From Diphasiastrum complanatum (taxonomy: Eukaryota; Streptophyta; Lycopodiopsida; Lycopodiales; Lycopodiaceae): a DNA stretch of 64,000 bases. Within the stretch, counting starts at the first letter, position 1, and every line of letters begins with the position of its first letter. Positions 43,735 to 55,935 of this stretch are shown here, piece after piece. The stretch is from the NCBI GenBank assembly GCA_029204225.1, contig CM055107.1, positions 24,261,391 to 24,325,390 of the forward strand, in the 5' to 3' direction. The translations under genes and the position numbers were made by a program. The notes beneath the pieces are model-generated. The model was not told the origin of the DNA and did not search any database. It saw only the letters and a program-made list of their open reading frames with translations.

Positions 43735-44814
43735 CTTTTACAAGTAGAGGTGAGGAAGTCCTCCAAATCCAAGGTAGAGCCTCCAAATGTCCTCCAAGCA
43801 ACCTGCAAGCTTCAAGATGCTCCCCAACTCCAAGCTAGGATGCCTCCACCTGCAAGTAAGGATCTGCAAGCCTCCAAGGATCTTTCCTCCACCTGTGTCC
43901 CTACTCTTTAATTACAAAGATAGATAACAAGCTAGCCTCAAGTATTCACCACCCAACTGTAGCTAGATCTAAGCTCCCAGCAAGACCTATCTAGCACCCC
44001 CTTGCTAACCGTAAACAAATCACAAGCATATCACAACACTCCATAGCATTCTCAAGATCCAAACCCTACTTATGTCCCATACCATAAGCAAGATCCAAAC
44101 CTCAAGCATACTACCACAAGAAAGCACTCTACACACTAGTAGCAACACTAGAGCATAAGCAAAGCAAACAAGAGAGATCTTCCCCTCCCAATGGGCACCC
44201 TACTACCCTCATATAGATGGCCCATGGACCCCTCCAATGTACTATGGAGTTTCATGCTCATCCAATGAGGGAGAGAGAAGCCTAGGGGAGTTAAAGAATC
44301 TCCAAGAGCCTCCATAGGCTTATGGAAGGTCAAGAGACTCCTTCCATAACCTATGACTCTTTGAATGCCTTTCTCGTGGGAGTTGGGAACTCAATGGACA
44401 CTTTAGAAGGGCGCCCTCCTACTAGGTCCCATTGCCCAAGTTGTGCAAGTATACTTTGGCCGTAGACCAATAAAGTGATATGGTTCAAGGTTGAGGCCCA
44501 AGGTTTAGAAAAATAGTCATCCAATGACTTTCTAACACATCTCTAGATTCCATACCTCCATCCAAGGTATAGACACCTACCTGCCCTTAACCAAGGACAC
44601 TAGTACCTTAATCTAAGACACCTATCCTTAATAGTAAGGGTGCCCCTTATCCAAGGGTCACGTGACTCCATACCTCCAACTAAGGTATAGTCACTTGTCT
44701 GCTCTTATCTAAGGGCACATACCCTTAATCCTAAGGGTACCTTGCCATTTAGCCCCCAACACTAAATGGACTAATAGGGGTGTGAAGTACTGCTAGTTAC
44801 ATAGGTATGTAACA
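43734..44814 (-). mobile_element. 5' LTR of the minus-strand gypsy element
   Basis: 1,081 bp, matching 31,118-32,193. On the minus strand it starts TGTT and ends CTTGTAAAAGT against the PBS, so the expected terminal CA is not seen. Differences from the other copy are scattered substitutions and small indels, about one in twenty bases by eye. Confidence 0.8.
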
Positions 44815-44889
44815 TACATATAGAGAACCGAATGATCCACTAGCAGGACCGGTAGTGGTAGATTTGGTTGGTTCTTTCTCTTTTCATTT

Positions 44890-45095
44890 TTGGGCTCTGG
44901 TCAGCTCACCTTGATATTTCCCTTTTGACCATTTGCATTTGCCTTTGCCCTTGAACTTGCCTTTTGAGAACATAGCTTCCTCCTCTCCAACTTTAGATGT
45001 AGAAGTTGATCCTCCTCTTGCTTGGAGTCTAAACTCTTCAACCTCCAAGACCCCTTACAAGTCCTCCATACTTGGCAATGTCTTTTGAATATTTG
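44890..45095 (-). pseudogene. Copia gag scrap of the same lineage as the intact element
   Basis: Minus-strand translation gives SMEDL, LEVEEFRLQARGGSTSTSKV, GEEEAMFSKGKFKGKGKCKW and SKGKYQGE, nearly the same as the segment EEFRLQARVGASSTSQGGEEEAMFSKGKFKGKGKSNW of the intact polyprotein. One stop lies just upstream. It has been cut on both sides. Confidence 0.75.
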
Positions 45096-45120
45096 CAAGC
45101 TTATTGTGACAAACTTTTTA

Positions 45121-46374
45121 AAGAAGACTAGATGGCTTCATGGTAAAAACTTCGCAAAGATGGATTTGAAGAATGCTATTGATGAACGTGACTGGATCAC
45201 TACCTTTCTTTATGTGAATGAAATAGATAAAGCCCAACATAATCCTTGTTTTATGTGCATTAACTTTGTTAGAAATTTGGCGTTGCAAAGATTATCTAGT
45301 CTAGATTTTGCTCTTTTTCCAGACATTGAAAATAATAACATTGATAATGCTTTGACGGTTACTAAGCATACTTTTTATAATATATTACGAGATGTCCTTC
45401 TTGGAATAAAAGAATTGTCTTTTCTTCTCTGCACTTTTAAAGCACATAAAAATACTTTAGATGGATTACAAACGCACATGACTGTTACTTTTCAAAAGTG
45501 GCCACATTTATCTTTGGAGCTCTTGGTATTCTGTCGTCACTCTTCATGGAGGGAGTAAGCCTTAAGGCACATTCATACCAGAGCTTCCTAAATGTGGTTA
45601 CCAACCTATTCTGGCAATGTAACTCGTCCACTGATTTCTTTTTTAATGTGCCAAATAAGATCACTTCTATGTGGCCTACCGATATCTCTAATTGTTATGA
45701 AAACATACCTCTTAATGGCCCGGATGGACTTAAGACTATTATACGAAAAATGATTTGTATGTTGTCAAATTTAGCAAAAACGAGAATTTGCCTATAAATG
45801 GAAATCTAATTCTAAAGACTGTCAGTGGAAATGGATTAGCAAACCAACTGATAAGTGGGCTCGTATAGACAAGCTACTACTTTGCCAATGGAATGATTTG
45901 CTGATTGACCATTGTGTTGTCAGACTCGAAAACAGAGCTTGGAGACAGGTTTGCGGTATACCCAAGGGCTTTGCATGTTCTCCCACATGGTGTAACTGGA
46001 CTTGTCATTTTATGAATTACAGTTTATAAAAAGACTTGGATAGGTTGAATATTTACGGACATTCAAGACTACCTTTCGATATATAGATGATATATGTTTT
46101 ATTAATAATCCGGTTGTGCTTTCTTTTCTGGATAGAGAACAAACATGTACCAATGATAATGCTAAATAAATTTATGCTTTAGAGTATTTGACCATCAAAA
46201 GCTAGGAGACTAATGGCAATACGATAAACTTTTTGAATATTACTACCTCTTTTGATTCTGAGTCTGGCATTTTTTATATGAGAAAGTTTGATAAAAGAAG
46301 GGAACTACCTTTTTCTTTTTTTCAGTTCATTCACTTGGCATCCAATAGACCGATCTTTAACTCTTATATTGACA
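45121..46374 (+). pseudogene. Penelope-like reverse transcriptase remnant
   Basis: Three frames together give an RT core. Block FLLCTFKAHKN (45,421-45,455) resembles the K.HK motif before the palm. Motif A is WPTDISNCYENIPLNGPDGL (about 45,673-45,732), motif B is QVCGIPKGFACSPTWCN (about 45,948-45,998) and motif C is FRYIDDICFINN (about 46,074-46,109). Then come NFLNITTSFDSESGIFYMRKFDKRRELPF and HLASNRP (to 46,350). DxxxxYxNIP, GIP.GF..SP and RYIDD are the pattern of Penelope-like RTs, and CYENIP, GFACSP.WCN and the post-C KFDKR most resemble the types I recall from algae, mosses and protists. No GIY-YIG endonuclease is visible. Frame changes near 45,490, 45,780 and 46,060 and several stops make it a pseudogene. 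The right end is cut by copia sequence at about 46,375. Confidence 0.7.
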
Positions 46375-47940
46375 GCTTTAGTCTAGGGTCGAGTGGAAAA
46401 ACATGTTGGTGAGATATCTTTGTTGGTTGATAAAAATCAATCTACTGGGTCGAATTTGAAATTTTTTTAATTTTGAGACAGTAGTGGACTGGACCCATAT
46501 TAGTCATTTTGTACTCCTTGGCCAGCATGTATTTCATCTCCTTCATCAAATTCTGATTGTTACTGAATAGTAGAGTGTCATCTACATAGAGAGTGATGAT
46601 GAAGAAGAAGTCCGATACAAACTTGTAATAGACATTCAAGTCTATTGAGTTTGGAATAAAACCATTTTCAATAAGGAATGCATCTATTTTCTGGAACCAA
46701 GCTCTGGGTGACTGTCTCAACCCATAGAGTGCCTTGTGTATTTTACATACAAGGTGTTGCTTACCCCTCAACTCGTATCTTTTTGGCTGTGACATGAAAA
46801 TTTCCTTTTCAATGGTTCTGTTGAGGAAAGCAGTCTGAACATCCATTTGATGGATTTTGAGATCTGCTACAGCTGCAAAGGAGAGTAGTAGTCTAATTGA
46901 AGAATGCTTGACACCTGGATTGAAGGTTTCGAAATAGTCTAGATCTGAAATCTGGGAATAACCTTTGGCGACCAGCTTGGCTTTGTATCGATTTAGCCTT
47001 CCTTCAGTATCATGCTTCGCCTTGAATATCCATTTGCATGGAGTCAAATTTTTGTCCTTTGACAGCTTAGTGATTGTTCACATTTGATTCTCCATCAGTA
47101 AATCAAATTCTATGTCCATTGCTGCTTTCCATCATTCAGCATCAGATGTAGACATTGCCTCTAAAACTATTTAATTCATGCACAAAGTCATAGGCTGTAT
47201 CATTCATAAATTTGAATGGAGGCTGTCTGGGTCGATTTGACCTTCTTGGCTAGATTTTTTTCCTCTGCTGATTATACTCTTTTCAAAGTTACTATCGATT
47301 TCTTGATTTTCGACCCTAGGGTCTAAATTTGACTGTTTGACCCTGGGGTCGAATTTTGACTGTTCAATCCTGGGGTCAGAAATTTGTGCAGCCTTTCCCT
47401 CGGGGTCGAAAAACTTGTCCTCCAAAAAAATGAAATCTCTGCTTGTGAATGTCTTTTCTGTGTCCAGATTGTAGAGCTTGTATGACTTGTGATCTGGAGA
47501 ATAGCCAATAAAAATCCATTTTCTGCTTGTGATGTCCATTTTCTTCTTGAGATCTTCGAGAATCTGAACATAAGCAATGCATCCAAACACTCTAATATTT
47601 TTGAGTGATGGTTTCGATCATGTCCATACCTCATAAGGTGTCTTGTGATTCAGGGCTTTGGTGATGGATCAATTTTGTAAGTAGGTTGCTGTATTAACAC
47701 CTTCTGCAAAGAATTTCTTTGGAAGAAAGACATGGAAATTTTTGGCACTTTCAACAAGTCTCTGATTTTCCTCTCAACTACACCATTGGACTGTGGTGAG
47801 TAGCTTGTTGTATATTGTTGGTGTATTCTATTTGCCTTGCAGAATTCTTTAAATTCTATGGAGATAAATTTTCTCCCTCCATCTATGCATCGCTATTCTT
47901 TTTTAGGATTTTGAACCATTTCAAAAGATTTCACGTTTAA
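46375..47940 (-). pseudogene. Copia integrase and RT remnant
   Basis: Reading leftwards from 47,940: an integrase core end with GGRKFIS, SPQSNGVVERK (split over frames) and HKTPYEVW, then FGCIAYVQILEDLKKKMD, WIFIGYSPDHKSYKLYNL, TFTSRDFIFLEDKFF and a tandem 9-residue repeat (DPRIEQSKF and variants). After a frame break comes RT: CKWIFKAKHDTEGRLNRYKA, AKGYSQISDLDYFETFNP, HQMDVQTAFLNRTIEKEIFM, KALYGLRQSPRAWFQ and TLYVDDTLLF (YVDD kept). The RT lies in one open frame (46,442-47,047), so this copy is younger than its neighbours. It ends at 46,375 in the segment CDS.DPGLKL seen also near 9,980. RNase H is missing. Protein-level differences put it in another lineage than the intact element. Confidence 0.85.
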
Positions 47941-50900
47941 TCTCGATTGACCTAAGTGACACCCAATTTAGCTTTTATAATAAAAAAAAATTTGAAATTT
48001 TGAGAAGGTCGAAAACATTTTAACTTAGGAACAAGAAGCATTGTATCAAATTTGCCAATGTGGCTCATGCCAACACATCAAACGATTGTAAAAAAGAAGA
48101 AAAATTCCAAGCTACTATCTCCTAATGTTTTCATTTGACACCAAAATCTTCACTTTCCAAAGAAATAATAATAATTGAATCCATTATTTTTCATGGTTCT
48201 TGTATGTTAGAAAATTTAAGGAATTCTTGGCCATTACTGAATTCTTATTAAAAGTGCACCAATTATTTTCCAATAGCACAAATGACTTGGGGTACGCTTT
48301 TGTTACTAACATGTTTCTCCTAATGCCAACCATGACAACTTACCACTCTTTTGAAGTATTTTTCAAAAACTTCATTATGGATATTCGACTTCCTATCTAT
48401 ACCAATCACACAAATTTCTCTTTGATACCTAATGTTCCAACAATTTTTCAAATGTGTTCACTGCGACTTCTTTCATAAATGTAAACGACCTCTCAAATAG
48501 CTCCATATTCTGGATTATAATAGACATATAATAAGCTAGAGACATTTTAGGATAGAATAATTTATTATCAACAACAACAACATGTTAGATTATGTAAGAT
48601 CGTCACCAAAACACCTCCTTTTATGAAGCTCCAAACATTTCATATGTGTCATGATATATCTTCCTTGGGCCTTTTATTCAAATCTTCTCCTTCATTCTCA
48701 ACCTTGTTCTCCGTCTTAAAAATGTGTACCATCACATGGTGCATTTGTTTGAGTATTAACGTTGTTAAATATGCAATCTATCAATAGATAGTTTTGAAAC
48801 TTTATCTCCTCTTCAATTATATCAATTCTGTTTGTTTGAAATGGCCAGGTTACTATGGCATATAAATTATAATCTACAGAACAAAAACAATTGAACATGT
48901 TTTTTTTTTTTGGAAACTGACCTTAGATTATTGACTTCATACAAAATAAATAAAAACAACAAAATTAATGCAGCATTAACTTATCAGCCGCTGAGAAGAG
49001 GAGTAGAGAGGAGATGTAAAAATCACCATTCTCAAGTTCTCTACTATTTCTGTCCAACCAGATATTCCTTTAAGTAATAATCCTAATATATTGCCAAAAG
49101 GTATTAATGTTGGCATCATCAAATGAAATATCATTCATTAGTAAATTCACATCATTAAATCTCTTAAACCTGGTATGGAAACGTGCAATAAAGATATCAG
49201 ACACAAACACTTCCCCTCTATAACTGGCACATACAGGAAGAGAGAGTTAAATAAAACGAAAATAACTAATGCTTTTCAAAATTATTCACATAAGCAAGAA
49301 AAGTTTAATGCAAGTGCACTAGTATTGGTATGAATGGTAAGGTATTAGTTAACTTGATGAATGACACAAACAAATTTCAGCAAGCCTAACATGCATGAGA
49401 ATACTATTGGTACAATTGCGCAACATAAACAAAGAGATTTTTTTTTATATCTAAGAGCATATTGATTTTATCAATCATAACATGTAAGAGAGACATTAAT
49501 TTTTATCCTCTAGGAGCTCAATTAAAGAATACACATGTCGAATATGGATACATTGAGCTCAAAAATCAAAAAGCTAGTTGGCAACTCTTTAGTGGCATTT
49601 GTTTTTTATTATGCTCTTTACTAACCATTTAGATTACTATTTTTCTTGGTTTTATACAAGCAAGCTTCTATTTTATAGCCTACTTACTTGTGGTATTATT
49701 ACTTAATCCAAAACATGCAGCTCCATATTTGTTTTCTTTTGTAGCTACATACACAATAGCAAATTAGTATGTTGAAGTTATATTGTATGAAGTCATTTAT
49801 TGTATATGTTTTGTTAAACATAATTTTTGTGGCTTTGAAGATGTCATGTGGTAAGATTTCTAAAAAAATAGAATACCCAAGTTGATGCTTTGGTTTAAAC
49901 CCATTTTTAGATTCTCGAATATAACTAGATAGCTTCAAACAAAAGAATCTCTACATTTACTGATATTTTTGGATACACTAAAAGTCAAAATATGATACTC
50001 ATCCATTCATGAAGCTTACAAAATCTATAATACAAAAAACTAATCAAAGTATATGAGCTTTAGACTTTATAACTATAAATAACTTAGCTCAATCATAGGT
50101 GTAATTAGTTGATTTTACAATTTCATAAAAATTTGGACAAGTTGATATTTTGAAAGAAATATATTTCACTACAAATAAAGTATGCAAACTTCAAAAACTA
50201 TTAAAGAACTTCTTATTAATGAAAGCTCACTTTGATTCAATTTTCGTATGTAAGTTCATACCTATCACACATTATAAAATTTAGCCGCTTAAAAGATGAA
50301 AATGACAGCTTTATGAAAGAGAGCTTTGTTGATTGGTTCATAATGGGACATACTACAATACTATTTTATTTTTTGACTAGGTGTACACATTGAGGTTACT
50401 TCAATAATTGAAGATGAATGCAAAGCTTGGCATAATCTAGAATGATATAGCTTGAGGACACAATCCTCTTGATCCAAACAAAATGAAGGCAAAAATTGGT
50501 ACTTTGTTATTATATGTTCTTATCTATATTTTCATATTATTGTTAGAAGATAAAAAAAGGCTTACCACTCATCTTTTGAATCTTGTATAACCTTTTTATG
50601 TACCTATGTTGCGGTACATATTTTTTTAAGTGCTATATATATATATATATATATATATATTCGGTTGAAGAGTCAAAACTTTAAAACTTTTTGTCATCAA
50701 TATGTAAAACATCATGTCATAGTATTGTATTTACTTAGTGTTTCTTTGCCTTGGAACTATCCGTTCCAGTCTCAACCATGTTGTCATGGTCTATGAATTA
50801 TACTTTCTAGCTTAATGCTAGATTACATCATGGACAATTGATAAATGGATTTCCTTAGAACATATTTGTTCGTATTATACATTATCTTAATTAAAAGTTG

Positions 50901-52278
50901 AGAGACAAATCAAAGCACAAATTGACAACAAGTCTTTTCTTTTTGAAAAGTTGTGTTTCATTAACTGTAATGAAATTGAAACTTTGACTTTACTAATTTC
51001 ATATAAACTTCTATAGATAAAGAATAAAATAAAAGTTTATTGTGAATATCAAATTAAGATTATATTTATTTATAGACATTGTTATTCTTATATTTTGTGG
51101 CACAAACGTGCTCACACCATTGTAACATTCAGAACATTAAAAAGCAACTTTAATAAGAAACTTAAGATATAGAAATATGTCCAAGGTTTTCATTGGAACC
51201 TAATCAAAAAATTGATGATACTGTTCTTCTAACCTATAGTGCTTGGATATTCATTATGTGGGGATGCATATAGTATGACCAATAATAAAAAAGAAGTTTG
51301 ATAACATTGTAGCATAGCTTAGACAACTCACCACAATGACAAAGATGAAATTACTAGTGAAAATCTAGTGCTTTTGCTCAACCAAAGCAATTATTATAAC
51401 ATGATGGGATTTTTATGAGACAAATTATTGTCATCCACATCAATGACCACGTCCCCATATCAGCTAAACAAGAAGGGAATTGCCACCTTGGTGAGAATAG
51501 AGCAAACAGACACACTCAAATAGTGTTTCTACATTAGAGAGAGATAGGTTGCGAAGCTTTCTCATTCACATTATTATGAAAAAGCCATATATTAATAATG
51601 CATGGCTTCCTAGACTGGGCTTGGGATAGGCTAGATATTCAGCATTTTTTTTTAAAACTTTATATCTATCTTTGTAGGTCAAGTTGGAGTCATTTCAATG
51701 CCACTCATTTTTCAAGGTAATAAGAGGCCGCTTGCTAAACAAGTACAAATCATATTCACAAAAATATTTTTGGGTTGAGCAAGGACACGCGTACAACGGT
51801 TTTAGGGCAAATTCATGCCATACTAACTCGTGGACCCATGAACAGGCTGTGTAATGGTGTCAAGACCCTTGAGCATAACCATGCTTTCCAAGGGTGTTCA
51901 AGCTCGATTACTAGTATCGTTCCTAGTGTAAAGTTGAAAGGGCAAGTGTGAAATTTTCGTAGTTACTCAACCTGCAATGAAAGAAAGGAAAAAATATTGG
52001 CTTGTATAGTCTCGCTCATTGTGTTAGGGCAAATTCATGCCATACTAACGTTGGAGATTATACTGACTCTTGCACAAATCCATGCATTCCAAGAGTACTT
52101 AAGCCAAGAAAACTAGCACATTCATGCATTTTGGGTTAAGTTGATACCAATCTAAAACCTACCGTATAAGCAATAAGCAAGTTAAGTTTATAGCAAGGTA
52201 TTGACCCAGGATCGAAGAAGACATAGTATTATCAATGTCTTTGATTTGTCAAGGTACTGATACTCTTTGCTAGCATAG
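47941..52278. other. AT-rich interval without recognisable genes
   Basis: 4.3 kb without any transposon or gene domain that I can identify. It contains a (TA)n run at 50,634-50,660. Near the right end a diverged duplicate of about 100 bp shares TAGGGCAAATTCATGCCATACTAAC at two places (51,806 and 52,024, in pieces). Confidence 0.5.
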
Positions 52279-53215
52279 ATGAAAGCTCATACCTGGATAG
52301 AGGTGGAAGCATTATCTTGTGAAGATGGCATAATGTATTTGCTATTATCGATTCTTCATGCATTACCACAACAAAACTTTATAGATGAGTTCATATCATT
52401 AAAGCAACAAATTAGCTATCTGCAGATTGTCATTAACCATTGCCAATACTATCTACTCAACGAAGGTTATCTTGCAAAATAAGTACATGTTTTGAAGTCA
52501 GACGACAGTTCAGAAGCTTACCACTTTGAGGACCTCGAAATTCAAGAAGGCACAACAACATTTAGATGCCTTGGAGAAATACGTAGCAACACTCTATTAT
52601 GCACTCACTACTGCACATGATCATGTTGATAAAGTGGCTCATGACGCCAGGCAGTAAGTTCACTTATTGCAAAGACAATATGCATGACAATATGCTCTAT
52701 GCAGAAGGACCAGGCCATCCTATCTCCAAAGAGGAGATAAGACAATTGTTTCGAAAGGTTGAAACCTATCGACAGAGTCATTGGAGGGCAAGACATCTTC
52801 TGAGTTGGCAACGACAAAGTCTATTATCAAAGCCTACGAAAAATCTAGGGGGTTGTTTCTATATCTTAGAAACAGCCCCCCAGATTTCGGTACTAGTAAT
52901 GCCAGTTTTCTTGCCTCCACAACAAGATTAGGGAGAAATGGATACAAGCATGGATCAAGGGATACCAAAAGTAACACCCACAACTTATCAAGCCACAGAT
53001 GCAGAGCCATCTTCATCAAGGGCCACATTATTGTTTCAGAAATTGGTCACCATCGATGAACAGATACAGATATTTTTACATCAGCATCCACATGAATCCT
53101 CTAGAAGTGGTCGGGTCATAAATCTCAAGACTTCAGAAATAGAAGCCGAAAAGGATCTGGATAAGCTACCCACATTGGGTGAGCAACCACCATGCCACAG
53201 AACTATTTTTTAAAA
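52279..53215 (+). other. Unrecognised decayed coding sequence
   Basis: Broken plus-strand frames: 52,279-52,482 (AHTWIEVEALSCEDG, FIDEFISLKQQISYLQ), then a helical stretch KFKKAQQHLDALEKYVATLYYAL with TTAHDHVDKVAHDARQ (52,535-52,655), then SELATTKSIIKAYEKSRGLFLYL and later EIEAEKDLDKLPTLGEQ. The predicted protein is helix-rich and polar. No RT, integrase or zinc knuckle was seen. It could be a decayed retroelement gag or a host pseudogene; there is no basis to choose. Confidence 0.3.
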
Positions 53216-54089
53216 GACTCCAGACTCAATTAGGAGCTATGTAGCAAGCCCTTGCTAGCTCCAAGTGGATCCATATTATGTTCCAATGTTGTGCAGGAAT
53301 TAATGAAAAGATCTGGGAGTACCAATGGATAAAGTCACCATCCATACTCCAAATTGGCCCATAATTCACCAACCATACAGTTGGTTGATCACAGTGGATT
53401 TCAACCGAGTCCTCAGGCCTATGGACACGAGTACAGGGCTTCACCAAATCTGACTGTTAGACAATGAGATATTTTTGCAAAGACTTGACCAAGTTGGCAT
53501 CATTTTCAACAAGGTGGGATGTTTGATTACCAACATTGGCTTTCGATCCGAACATTCCTATGGCATCCGACAAAGTCTTGGACCACTTGCCTATAGCGAG
53601 ATTTTACTATTGAGCCAGATATTGGGTGGATACTAGGATTTCCGGCACAAATAAGTGCTTTTTTCTACACAAAACCGATTTTAAGATGGAGCGCCTAGAG
53701 TTCATGAAAAAAGTTCAATACCACCTTATAAAAGCTGACGAGAGGCCAACTGGAGCCCAAAGTAATAAATAAATTGAGGTGTCATGGGACCGCCACCATT
53801 TTTGTGAAGGATTTCAGATCATTAAGATCCAAAATATCCCTCTGATCTTTGGTTAGAAAACCAAGCAATTCACCAATCTTGCCAATGTAGAAAAATCAGC
53901 ATCTACACTAAGAATGCGATACAAACTCTAATAGATCTTGATCATACATGAACCAAAACATAAAAGAATGTTGTTGTCCATAAAAAAATTGTAAGCTACT
54001 ATATTTCACGCGTGTGGATTTGAAAATAGCAATTAATAAACATTCTACACATAGAATTGCAAGATATCACAAGTATAGTGCACCAATGG
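53216..54089. other. Unassigned interval
   Basis: No domain seen on either strand. Confidence 0.45.
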
Positions 54090-54655
54090 TTGACAAGGAA
54101 TTCAGAGTGGAGTTTGATGGTGATGCTTGTTTGATCAATACGGAAGATGAATTGATTGCAAAGATGCAAGGTAAGTTGTTCAGACTTGATGTCTGTGTTG
54201 TTGCTAGCCAAGTTGGACGTATGGCAAAGGAGCAATTGTCAATGCAAAAGGTATGGGCAAAGAGACAAGTTCTTTTTGGTCTTCCCAACTCTTTAACAAG
54301 CTTGAATCATGTTTGTGAGCAATGTGCTTTATCAAAGTCACATAGGCTACCTTACAAGAGATCTACATCAAGGTCAAGTAAGCCTTTTCAACTTGTGCAT
54401 TCGGATATTCATGGTGTTACTACAATTAGCAATGGAGGTGCTAAGATGTATGTGACTTTTATTGATGATTTTGGTAAATTTTGTTGGGTGTATCTACTAA
54501 AGAACAAAGATGAGGTGTTTGATGTCTTTGTCAAGTTCAAGATTGCAACGGAGGTCCAATCTAGAAAGATCAAGTGCTTGAGAAGTGACAATGGTGGTGA
54601 GTACATTTTTACCAAATTCGAAGCATTTTGTGATGCAAATGGGATCAAGAGAGAG
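54090..54655 (+). pseudogene. Copia integrase scrap, sister of the intact element
   Basis: It corresponds to 62,130-62,745 of the intact element: VEFDGDACLIN, GKLFRLDVCVVASQVGRMA, LNHVCEQCALSKSHRLPYKRS, QLVHSDIHGVTTISNGG, YVTFIDDFGKFCWVYLLKNKDE and KCLRSDNGGEYIFTKFEAFCDANGIKRE. Both Asp of the catalytic triad are present, but the zinc-finger His pair is lost through a deletion (VWAKRQVLFGLP where the intact copy has WHKRMGHLNYKALE). A TAG at 54,656 ends it just before the catalytic Glu. Confidence 0.85.
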
Positions 54656-54659
54656 TAGA

Positions 54660-54860
54660 TGGAAATATAATTAGCTTCAAACATTCTAAATGTGAAAAAT
54701 TTCTCCTTCAAGTAAATTTTGGAGGTTACAACTCTAATGTCATAGAGTGTAGCTAATATGTCCCAAGCATCTCTAGTTGTCAGAGCTGATCTGATACGGC
54801 TAATCTGAGCATCATTGATGTTGAGAGTAGTAATGGAAAAAGCCCTCCAATCTTTCTATT
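54660..54860 (-). pseudogene. Copia gag scrap
   Basis: Minus-strand translation gives TTLNINDAQISRIRSALTTRDAWDIL, then ATLYDIRVVTSKIYLKEKFFTFRM, the UBN2-type gag helices of copia (DAW..L...Y...S..K...L...F...M). It lies immediately against, and opposite to, the integrase scrap at 54,090, so two different insertions meet here. It resembles the scrap at 10,061-10,180. Confidence 0.65.

Positions 54861-55935
<1,075 letters not shown>

Larger units (their letters stand above)
41905..43735 (-). mobile_element. Internal region of the minus-strand gypsy element (PBS-gag-integrase)
   Basis: Read right to left: a primer-binding site at 43,734-43,723, an untranslated leader to about 42,763, gag to about 42,370, then integrase sequence to 41,905. 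Protease, RT and RNase H are absent between gag and integrase. The left end is cut at the G26 tract. The flanking LTRs are at 43,734-44,814 and 31,118-32,193; the sequence between the G tract and the left LTR is a nest of later insertions. Confidence 0.75.
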
